Below are positions 1 through 6,161 of a stretch of DNA of 6,161 bases, piece by piece. A model generated the notes under the pieces. That model had not been told where the DNA came from. It saw only the letters and a program-made list of their open reading frames with translations, and ran no database searches. The stretch is from Cyanobacteria bacterium UBA9579 (GTDB taxonomy: Bacteria > Cyanobacteriota > Vampirovibrionia > Gastranaerophilales > UBA9579). The DNA is taken from positions 2,405 through 8,565 of the forward strand of contig DNSU01000048.1 of the NCBI GenBank assembly GCA_003499585.1. Direction: 5' to 3'. Numbering within the stretch: the stretch's first letter is position 1; each line of letters begins with the position of its first letter. Position numbers and translations under genes: made by a program.

Positions 1-96
1 GTCATCAACTATTCCAGCGAGGACATAATTATGTGCATTAGCACTCAACAGCGACGAAAATAATATTCCTGCGTTATACAATATCAACTTATGCAT
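1..96 (-). CDS. N-terminus of a probable exported protein (partial, runs off left edge)
   Basis: On the minus strand an ATG at 96-94 opens 32 codons without a stop up to the window edge. The translation starts MHKLILYNAGILFSSLLSAN and continues AHNYVLAGIVDD. It looks like a signal peptide: a Lys near the N-terminus, a hydrophobic core of about residues 9-18, and an Ala-X-Ala type site (S-A-N-A, then H) near residue 21. The mature part is too short to assign a function. The start is odd: no Shine-Dalgarno is visible, and the ATG directly abuts the T-rich arm of the terminator at 97-136. The real start or promoter arrangement could therefore differ. A competing reading is the 3' end of a plus-strand gene in frame 1, stopping at TAA 61-63; I favour the minus strand because of the signal-peptide profile. 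Confidence 0.42.
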   Translation of the reverse strand, partial: MHKLILYNAGILFSSLLSANAHNYVLAGIVDD

Positions 97-136
97 AAAA
101 GAAAAAGACCTGGTTTAAATCAGGTCTTTTTCTTTT
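97..136. terminator. Bidirectional intrinsic terminator
   Basis: Arms AAAAGAAAAAGACCTG (97-112) and CAGGTCTTTTTCTTTT (121-136) are perfect 16-bp inverted repeats around an 8-nt loop (113-120). The GC-containing part of the stem (GACCTG/CAGGTC) is followed by a T-rich tract in both directions, so it can stop transcripts from either side. It overlaps the stop codon of the 119-aa membrane protein gene by two bases, so it most simply ends the ligA transcript. A minus-strand gene appears to start immediately beyond it. Confidence 0.85.
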
Positions 137-494
137 ATCTTCTGGTTTCTTCTTTTTCCCTTATTTCTTCTTCAAAATCTTTATTTTCATTTATTTCACT
201 AACAATATCCTTTATATCTTTTGGATCAGGATAGTCTTCTTTCTGTATTTTTATGGAAATACTATTTTTTAACCCAATATAAAACATTAAAGCAACTGCT
301 GACCATAATAGTACAGCCTGAAAATAATTAATAACAGGTCCATGGAGGATATCACCAACTATAGCATTCCAGGCATTCATAATAACCCAGACAGGAAATA
401 TTACAAAGCCGCAAAATAAACCTGTTACAACAACACCTAATATTAAAAGACCTGATAAGCCATGAATTTGAATGACCTTAAAATTTTTATTCAT
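135..494 (-). CDS. Small two-helix membrane protein, hypothetical
   Basis: The product has 119 residues. Two hydrophobic segments are visible, about residues 12-41 and 57-76, followed by a charged, Glu/Lys-rich, probably cytoplasmic tail (about 80-119, with repeated acidic and basic residues that could be helical). Between and within the helices is a striking pattern of conserved-looking residues: F-P-x-W-x2-M-x2-W-N near residues 33-43, then G-P-x-I-N-x2-Q-A-x-L-L-W near 52-64. From memory this resembles a motif in small bacterial membrane proteins of unknown function (FP...M..WN...P.I.F.QAL.LL); that similarity is not verified. The gene starts 6 nt after the ligA stop and so is probably co-transcribed with it. 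An in-frame TAA nine bases before the ATG excludes a longer protein. The only strong ribosome site (AGGAGG, 512-517) lies 17 nt upstream inside the ligA tail, which is unusually far. I do not recognise a function. Confidence 0.8.
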   Translation of the reverse strand: MNKNFKVIQIHGLSGLLILGVVVTGLFCGFVIFPVWVIMNAWNAIVGDILHGPVINYFQAVLLWSAVALMFYIGLKNSISIKIQKEDYPDPKDIKDIVSEINENKDFEEEIREKEETRR

Positions 495-500
495 AAATTG

Positions 501-2597
<2,097 letters not shown>

Positions 2598-2667
2598 TTA
2601 TAATATTTAATTTTACTACAAAAATATTTCTCTATATCTGCTAAAACTAGTGTTTTTGACTAACTTA

Positions 2668-2679
2668 CTCGAATTGCTA
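2668..2679 (+). repeat. Left terminal inverted repeat of the insertion sequence
   Basis: The sequence CTCGAATTGCTA is perfectly complementary to 3525-3536. It includes the transposase TAG stop (complement of 2677-2679), so the coding region runs right into the element end. Confidence 0.85.
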
Positions 2680-3459
2680 AATAGATAGATTAAGCTTCAA
2701 AATTAGGTTATAGCTACATAGAATGGCATATAATCTGGATAAAAAAGAAGACATTTTGCGAACTCGGATGTGATCAAGTCCGAGTTTCGTCTTTAAAAAT
2801 CCAAAAACATTCTCAATCCATTGTCGTTCTTTTCCGCCTGTTATCTTAACCTTTATTTGCTTGTCTTTCCAGAACTCCTGCCATTTCTCAGCATTCCTGT
2901 TACCTCTATCACAAAGCACCCATTTATCCTGTAAATCCTCAAGTAAATATTCAAGCTGCTTCATCTCAGCCTCTTTCCCAACATTTGCGTACGAGATTTT
3001 ACCTTCAGAATCAATTATCATTTCCAATAAAAAGCCAAAATACCAGTTCTTTTTGCTTGTAGAATATACTTTTCTTGCATTTCTAAAGCTTTTTGCATAT
3101 TTACCTCTTATTGTTTCCATTACGCTTACCGTTGTTCCATCTGCAACAAGTCCAAAACTATTAAGATTAGCAAGTTTTTGCATTATAACCATCAAATATT
3201 CTTGATGGTTATTGAATATTCTTGTAAGTCTTGAATACTCAGGAATATTTGGAAAAAGATGTTTAGTATTGTGCATAAGCCAGACATGGAAACGTTTTAG
3301 GTCACAAAATGGTTTTAATATTGGATGTAAAATCATTAATGTTAATATTTCTGACTCGCTTAATCTGCCTGCAGGTCCTGGTCTGGGGTCTATTTCTATG
3401 GATTTGATAATATCATCAATTGCTGCGAAAATATTTATTATTAATTCAATATCATTCAA
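2677..3459 (-). CDS. DDE transposase, IS982/IS5-like
   Basis: This is the transposase that moves the surrounding insertion sequence: 260 residues and apparently full length. The N-terminal part (about 30-85) has the helical region typical of IS982-type enzymes (LSESEILTLMIL, then a FPNIPEYSRL stretch). The likely catalytic triad is Asp107 (VADGT), Asp184 (LCDRGN) and Glu216 (RQWIENVFGFLK), 31 residues after the second Asp. A NWYFGF stretch at 138-143 matches the GWFFGFK region between the first two acids in IS982 relatives. The start is TTG (3459-3457), placed by a strong AGGAGG Shine-Dalgarno (3473-3468) 8 nt upstream. That site is embedded in the 3' arm of an 11-bp hairpin (3465-3495). Family placement comes from recognised motifs, not from a search. 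A 260-aa length is somewhat short for IS982 (commonly about 290), but no frameshift or internal stop is seen. Confidence 0.88.
   Translation of the reverse strand: MNDIELIINIFAAIDDIIKSIEIDPRPGPAGRLSESEILTLMILHPILKPFCDLKRFHVWLMHNTKHLFPNIPEYSRLTRIFNNHQEYLMVIMQKLANLNSFGLVADGTTVSVMETIRGKYAKSFRNARKVYSTSKKNWYFGFLLEMIIDSEGKISYANVGKEAEMKQLEYLLEDLQDKWVLCDRGNRNAEKWQEFWKDKQIKVKITGGKERQWIENVFGFLKTKLGLDHIRVRKMSSFLSRLYAILCSYNLILKLNLSI
2761..2786. repeat. Inverted repeat inside the transposase gene, resembling the terminal repeat
   Basis: AACTCGGA (2761-2768) and TCCGAGTT (2779-2786) are perfect 8-bp arms with a 10-nt loop, in the C-terminal coding part of the transposase. The core ACTCGGAT differs at one position from ACTCGAAT at the element end (counting the adjacent A at 2667), so it might be a subterminal transposase-binding site or just an mRNA hairpin. 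It encodes conserved-looking protein sequence (LGLDHIRV), so chance or protein constraint is also possible. Confidence 0.4.
3185..3212. repeat. Strong inverted repeat inside the transposase gene
   Basis: ATAACCATCAA (3185-3195) and TTGATGGTTAT (3202-3212) form an 11-bp perfect stem with a 6-nt loop (ATATTC) in the N-terminal third of the transposase coding sequence. No T-tract follows, so it is not an ordinary terminator. It could slow or attenuate translation or transcription of the transposase. Confidence 0.5.
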
Positions 3460-3464
3460 TTTAA

Positions 3465-3495
3465 AAACCTCCTACCCTTATCTAGTAGGAGGTTT
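3465..3495 (-). promoter_or_regulatory. Hairpin sequestering the transposase ribosome binding site
   Basis: AAACCTCCTAC (3465-3475) and GTAGGAGGTTT (3485-3495) are perfect 11-bp inverted repeats with a 9-nt loop. Read on the minus strand, the 3' arm contains the AGGAGG that serves the TTG start of the transposase, and the 5' arm carries the complementary CCUCCU. A transcript entering from outside the element would fold and hide the ribosome site. One starting inside the hairpin would leave it free. This arrangement is known to limit read-through expression in other insertion sequences (e.g. IS10, IS50); its function here is inferred. Confidence 0.7.
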
Positions 3496-3524
3496 ACCTA
3501 TTTTGAAATATTTTTCCAATTAAC

Positions 3525-3536
3525 TAGCAATTCGAG
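3525..3536 (-). repeat. Right terminal inverted repeat of the insertion sequence
   Basis: TAGCAATTCGAG is the exact complement of 2668-2679. It is followed by TTA (3537-3539), matching the TTA before the left end. Confidence 0.85.
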
Positions 3537-3552
3537 TTAAATAAATATAAAT

Positions 3553-3637
3553 GATAGGTATGTTTTCCTGTCACTATTCAGATACTAACGTATCTTCAAG
3601 TTTCTTGCAAAACATACCTGCCTATAGACCAAACTTG
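3553..3637. other. Nested inverted-repeat block (candidate structured RNA or small repeat element)
   Basis: Three pairings are visible between the insertion sequence and the 103-aa gene. An outer stem joins AGGTATGTTTT (3556-3566) to AAAACATACCT (3609-3619), 11 bp perfect. Inside it is a hairpin AGATAC-TAAC-GTATCT (3580-3595). A competing stem joins CAAGTTT (3597-3603) to AAACTTG (3631-3637), which would break the outer one. A further alternative pairs ATAGG (3554-3558) with CCTAT (3621-3625). No long open frame covers it and no clean T-tract follows, so it is not a standard terminator, though it lies downstream of the 103-aa minus-strand gene and could end its transcript. It might also be a small RNA or a short MITE-like element. 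Confidence 0.5.
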
Positions 3638-3644
3638 TTAAACA

Positions 3645-3956
3645 TTAATAACCTTGAATAAGCACCTTATTCCCACTGGTTACAGACTCAAAGACGGCTA
3701 ATTTTATAAGCTCTTTTTCCATTAATAAGCCGGATAATTCTTTTATTCTTATTTTTGCAGGACTCGTATTTCTGTTACATTCCAGCTTTTTATCGTTAAA
3801 AGGAGACTCAATCCCATTATTAAGGGTAAAATTGATTTTTGTATCAAATAAGGGATCAAAAAAATCATCATAAGTAAATGACATAACACCTGATGTAGTA
3901 ACCATTCCCAATACAAAACTTATTGCAAATAGCGTAAACTTATCTAATAACCCCAT
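3645..3956 (-). CDS. Exported or membrane-anchored hypothetical protein, 103 aa
   Basis: I do not recognise this protein. It starts MGLLDKFTLFAISFVLGMVT: a Lys at residue 6, then a hydrophobic stretch to about residue 25. This reads as a signal peptide or a single N-terminal membrane anchor; there is no lipobox cysteine. The rest (about 30-103) is polar and should be outside the membrane, with one Cys (Cys59), a basic Lys/Arg patch around 56-72 and an aliphatic C-terminal third. The ATG is supported by GAGG (3967-3964) 7 nt upstream. The gene is divergent from the decarboxylase across a 191-bp gap. Before the insertion sequence arrived, ligA would have been the next gene downstream, but a structured block separates them, so co-transcription is uncertain. 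Confidence 0.7.
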   Translation of the reverse strand: MGLLDKFTLFAISFVLGMVTTSGVMSFTYDDFFDPLFDTKINFTLNNGIESPFNDKKLECNRNTSPAKIRIKELSGLLMEKELIKLAVFESVTSGNKVLIQGY

Positions 3957-4060
3957 TTCAAAACCTCATAACCCTCTCAATTTAACTTAATTAATCCTAA
4001 ACACTATCTGTTTGATTATCTGATATTACCACTTTGAGCAGATATTATTTATTAGACACC

Positions 4061-4088
4061 TTTACAGAGATAAGTAATTAGTTATACT
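4061..4088 (+). promoter_or_regulatory. Sigma70-type promoter for the decarboxylase gene
   Basis: A -35 TTTACA (4061-4066) and a -10 TATACT (4083-4088) each match the consensus at 5 of 6 positions, with a 16-bp spacer. Initiation near 4095 would give a leader of about 50 nt before the ATG at 4148. The -10 lies within a palindrome, described separately. Confidence 0.5.
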
Positions 4089-4094
4089 AGTATA
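4083..4094. promoter_or_regulatory. 12-bp palindrome over the -10 region (possible operator)
   Basis: TATACTAGTATA is a perfect palindrome covering the predicted -10 and start region of the decarboxylase promoter, in a divergent intergenic region. It could be the half-sites of a dimeric repressor, or simply AT-rich promoter sequence that also reads as TATACT on the other strand. No cognate regulator is in the window. Confidence 0.3.
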
Positions 4095-4147
4095 GATAGA
4101 GTCGCAATGTGATATTTTTGTAACTATTCAGGTTTGATAAATAGCTT

Positions 4148-5521
4148 ATGTACCTAATCAATGCAATAAAAAAATTTATTAAAAATAAACCTATCTTATT
4201 TACTACACCGGGTCATTCTCAAGGGGTAGACATTTTGCCTGAATTTAAAAGCCTGATAGGCAAAAAAGCATTTAAAATGGATTTATCAGAGCTAGAAGGG
4301 CTTGATAACCTTCAAAATCCAACCGGAGCAATATTAAAATCCCAGCAAAAAGCAAGTGAGATATATAACAGCAAGGCATCATTTTATCTTGTAAACGGTT
4401 CAACCTCAGGCATACTAGCCTTAATGCTGGCAACGGTCAAATCAAATGAAAAGGTTTTAATCGCAAGAAATGCTCATAAATCAGTTATTAATGCCTTAAC
4501 TCTATCAGGAGCAATGCCTGTATGGATGAATACCCAATGGATTGATGAGTGGAATATTCCCGGCCCTATTAGTCCTGAAGAGATACAAAACTGCCTAAAC
4601 AATAACCCTGATATAAAAGCCGTATGGATTACCAGCCCAACTTATCAAGGAGTGGTTTCAGACATAGCTACCATGTCTAAACTATGCAAAGAGAGAGGGA
4701 TATTGTTAATCGTAGATGAAGCTCACGCATCATTATGGAATTTCAGCGAAAAACTCCCCACTCCTGCAATACAACTAGGAGCAGATGCTTCAGTCCAATC
4801 CCTTCATAAAAATGCTTCAAGCCTTACACAAGGAGCCATTCTGCATTTAAGCCACACTTCAAAAATAAATCCAGAACAACTTCAGCAATGCCTGAATATT
4901 ATTAACACAACCTCACCCTCATACCTAATTTTAGCAAGTATAGAAGCATCAATAGAATACTTATCATCTAAAACTGGCAAGAAAAAACTGGACAATTTAC
5001 TTGAAAATATTGATAAATTTCGCGAGAAACTATCAGAATATGAAAATATCTCATTTTTAGAAGATAATGAACAGTATCAAATTGATAAAACCAAGATACT
5101 ACTTGGAATAAAAGATGTATCAGGCTATAAACTATCTGATTTCCTTCAGGAAAAGTCTAACATTGAAGTAGAAATGGACAACAACAAGTCAATTCTAGCC
5201 CTGACAGGAATAGGAACCAATAACAAAAAGCTAAACAAACTATTTAAAGCCATAAAAAACGCAGAAAAAACTCTAAAAAAAGCCAAAACGCAAGATAACC
5301 CTACCCCGTTAATTATTCCTGAAATAATATATAGCCCACAAGAAGCCTTACATAAGCAATCAAAAATAGTTAATATAAAAGACAGCGTTGGGTTAGTATC
5401 AAAAGCTACCATTGTGACATACCCGCCGGGGATTCCTATTCTAACAGCAGGAGAAAAAATACAAGAAAAACACCTGAAGTTACTAGGTAGTCTTGCTCAG
5501 ATTGCAGTAATTATAGATTAA
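4148..5521 (+). CDS. PLP-dependent Orn/Lys/Arg decarboxylase family protein
   Basis: This is a fold-type I PLP enzyme predicted to remove the carboxyl group of arginine, lysine or ornithine to give agmatine, cadaverine or putrescine for polyamine synthesis, in the cytoplasm. The 457 residues match the short Bacillus SpeA-like form (about 480), which lacks the N-terminal wing domain of the 700-plus-residue E. coli enzymes. Motifs run in order: FTTPGHSQG at 18-26, LDNLQNPTGAI at 52-62, NGSTSG at 83-88 (cofactor phosphate), DEAH at 190-193 (Asp to the pyridine nitrogen, His stacking on the ring), SLHKNASSLTQGA at 218-230 with Lys221 as the Schiff-base lysine, and the C-terminal domain with TYPPGIPILTAGEKI at 424-438. 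All key cofactor residues are present; the substrate cannot be told from sequence alone. The ATG gives the usual family N-terminus, but the Shine-Dalgarno is weak (AGG about 15 nt away). The stop is 162 nt before hppA on the same strand, with no clear terminator between. Confidence 0.93.
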   Translation: MYLINAIKKFIKNKPILFTTPGHSQGVDILPEFKSLIGKKAFKMDLSELEGLDNLQNPTGAILKSQQKASEIYNSKASFYLVNGSTSGILALMLATVKSNEKVLIARNAHKSVINALTLSGAMPVWMNTQWIDEWNIPGPISPEEIQNCLNNNPDIKAVWITSPTYQGVVSDIATMSKLCKERGILLIVDEAHASLWNFSEKLPTPAIQLGADASVQSLHKNASSLTQGAILHLSHTSKINPEQLQQCLNIINTTSPSYLILASIEASIEYLSSKTGKKKLDNLLENIDKFREKLSEYENISFLEDNEQYQIDKTKILLGIKDVSGYKLSDFLQEKSNIEVEMDNNKSILALTGIGTNNKKLNKLFKAIKNAEKTLKKAKTQDNPTPLIIPEIIYSPQEALHKQSKIVNIKDSVGLVSKATIVTYPPGIPILTAGEKIQEKHLKLLGSLAQIAVIID

Positions 5522-5536
5522 TCAATCTGGAAGTAG

Positions 5537-5638
5537 GGTGGGTATCTGGTGACACAGTCACATTTCTAATGTTATCAATCATTCCAATAAAGACTACAAT
5601 CGTTAACCCAAGTTTGTGCCTTTGGCACCTTACCCACC
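5537..5638 (+). other. Structured or repeat-like intergenic region upstream of hppA
   Basis: GGTGGGTA (5537-5544) and TACCCACC (5631-5638) are perfect 8-bp inverted arms about 86 nt apart. Between them are two triloop hairpins, GTGAC-ACA-GTCAC (5549-5561) and GTGCC-TTT-GGCAC (5616-5628). GGTG (5548-5551) can alternatively pair with CACC (5626-5629) to extend the closing stem. The region is more GC-rich than its surroundings. It could be a folded 5' leader of hppA, or a small dispersed intergenic repeat: GTAGGGTGGG...CCCACC palindromes are, to my recollection, common between genes in cyanobacteria. I match it to no known riboswitch. Confidence 0.4.
5572..5600 (+). promoter_or_regulatory. hppA: Candidate sigma70-type promoter for hppA
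   Basis: TTATCA (5572-5577, 4 of 6) and TACAAT (5595-5600, 5 of 6) are separated by exactly 17 bp. A start near 5607 would give a leader of about 77 nt that keeps the hairpin at 5616-5628 but loses the left arm of the long-range stem at 5537. Use of this promoter therefore conflicts with a role for that stem in the hppA mRNA. Confidence 0.3.
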
Positions 5639-5683
5639 AGCATCAAGCCAAACAGGAGCCCTCTTTACAAATAAGGGGAATTT

Positions 5684-6161
5684 ATGTTTTTACAGGAAAA
5701 TCCCGCTATTTTTTACCTGATTCTTGTTATAATCAGCGCCATACTAGTCATTGGCTACGGCCTTTGGCTAAGAATCGCTGTTCTTAGTTTTGATGCCGGA
5801 ACAGCTAAAATGCAGGAAATTGCATCTTACATTCAGGAAGGCGCAAGAGCATACATGAATAGACAATACACTACAATAGCTATGGTCGCTGCAATCATAT
5901 TTACTATATTACTGGTAGCATTTGGATTACAAAGAGATTGGAAATTCGGTATTCTTATAGCTATAGGCTTTTTGATCGGAGCCGGATTAAGTGCTTTAGC
6001 AGGATATATAGGAATGTTTATTTCGGTAAAAGCGAACGTGCGAACTGCACAGGCCGCCAGAAGCGGTTTGCCAGATGCATTAAACGTAGCATTTAAAGGC
6101 GGAGCTGTAACAGGATTGATAGTTATTGGTTTGGGATTACTTGGAGTAGCAGTATATTATA
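5684..6161 (+). CDS. hppA: Membrane-integral H+/Na+-translocating pyrophosphatase, N-terminal part
   Basis: This enzyme hydrolyses pyrophosphate and uses the energy to pump H+ or Na+ across the membrane. The first 159 codons are present; the family is about 650-800 residues, so three quarters or more lies beyond the right edge. Recognised family signatures are the IQEGARAYMNRQYTTIA stretch at 50-66, GAGLSALAGYIGMFISVKAN at 99-118 continuing into VRTAQAA, and FKGGAVTGLIVIGLGLLGVA at 137-156. Hydrophobic segments at about 9-30, 63-81, 88-114 and 139-159 fit the first four of about 16 transmembrane helices. The ATG is supported by AAGGGG (5673-5678), 5 nt upstream. CCCT (5659-5662) could pair with AGGG (5674-5677) over this site. 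Proton versus sodium specificity and K+ dependence are set by residues outside the window. Pyrophosphate from NAD-ligase-linked metabolism or amino-acid activation is a general substrate; no specific link to the upstream decarboxylase is shown. Confidence 0.93.
   Translation, partial: MFLQENPAIFYLILVIISAILVIGYGLWLRIAVLSFDAGTAKMQEIASYIQEGARAYMNRQYTTIAMVAAIIFTILLVAFGLQRDWKFGILIAIGFLIGAGLSALAGYIGMFISVKANVRTAQAARSGLPDALNVAFKGGAVTGLIVIGLGLLGVAVYY

Larger units (their letters stand above)
2665..3539 (-). mobile_element. Complete small insertion sequence (IS982/IS5-type) with TTA target duplication
   Basis: Perfect 12-bp terminal inverted repeats, CTCGAATTGCTA at 2668-2679 and its complement at 3525-3536, bound an element of about 869 bp. 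Each end is flanked by TTA (2665-2667 and 3537-3539). This is consistent with a 3-bp TNA-type target duplication, although the A/T next to the repeats also pairs, so the exact border may shift by one base. One transposase gene fills nearly the whole element on the minus strand, and its stop codon lies inside the left repeat. The ends do not begin with the ACC usual in IS982, and the 3-bp duplication is more like some IS5 subgroups, so the family is left open. Both ends and the gene look intact, so the element may be active. Confidence 0.85.

Noticed and set aside
1..63. Possible 3' end of a plus-strand gene (frame 1, stop TAA at 61-63)
   Set aside because: It has only 20 codons and no recognisable motif. 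The minus-strand reading with a signal peptide is more convincing, though not proven.
3195..3224. Direct repeat AATATTCTTG, twice about 20 bp apart, as a possible CRISPR or iteron-like repeat
   Set aside because: There are only two short AT-rich copies inside the transposase gene, with no further units.
2861..3523. Plus-strand frames antisense to the transposase, one reaching past its start
   Set aside because: They are low-complexity shadow translations. The minus-strand gene has the DDE motifs and a ribosome site.
5146..5412. Minus-strand frame opposite the decarboxylase
   Set aside because: It is antisense to the conserved C-terminal domain and its product has no recognisable features.
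5549..5561. Hairpin GTGAC-ACA-GTCAC as terminator of the decarboxylase gene
   Set aside because: The stem is only 5 bp and is followed by ATTTCT rather than a real T-tract, so it is too weak to call a terminator.
5569..5787. Plus-strand 72-codon frame upstream of and overlapping the hppA start
   Set aside because: It overlaps the start of the clearly recognisable hppA in another frame and its product has no coherent features.

Overview
This is an AT-rich bacterial window with short intergenic gaps and no stretch over 300 bases without a gene. The largest gap is 3957-4147. It combines a Zn-finger/BRCT NAD-dependent DNA ligase, a short Orn/Lys/Arg-type decarboxylase of the Bacillus/cyanobacterial form, and a membrane-integral pyrophosphatase. 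Together with the low GC, this would suit a low-GC lineage such as Vampirovibrionia (Melainabacteria) or a Clostridia-like bacterium. That assignment is inference; nothing here is diagnostic.

Left block, minus strand (96 down to 1, 494-135, 2558-501): the order of transcription is ligA, then a 119-aa two-helix membrane protein starting 6 nt after the ligA stop, then a near-perfect 16-bp inverted-repeat terminator (97-136). After the terminator comes the N-terminal part of a probable exported protein that runs off the left edge.

Middle block (2665-3539): a compact, apparently complete insertion sequence of about 869 bp. It has 12-bp perfect terminal inverted repeats flanked by a TTA duplication. 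It carries one DDE transposase, most like IS982/IS5-type enzymes, with a TTG start. The transposase Shine-Dalgarno sits in the 3' arm of an 11-bp perfect hairpin, and two further strong inverted repeats lie inside the coding region. The element sits just upstream of ligA, in the same orientation, and leaves ligA intact.

Next (3540-3956): a roughly 85-bp stretch of nested, mutually exclusive inverted repeats of unknown nature, then a 103-aa exported or anchored hypothetical protein on the minus strand.

Right block, plus strand: a good sigma70-like promoter, whose -10 lies in a 12-bp palindrome, drives a 457-aa PLP-dependent Orn/Lys/Arg decarboxylase. A 162-nt gap with long-range inverted repeats and small hairpins follows. 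Then comes the first 159 codons of hppA, the membrane H+/Na+-translocating pyrophosphatase, cut by the window edge.

Most genes are housekeeping or metabolic, and I see no defence, phage or CRISPR system. The points most worth a second look are the RNA-level features: the hairpin over the transposase ribosome binding site, the structured block at 3553-3637, and the repeat/hairpin region upstream of hppA.
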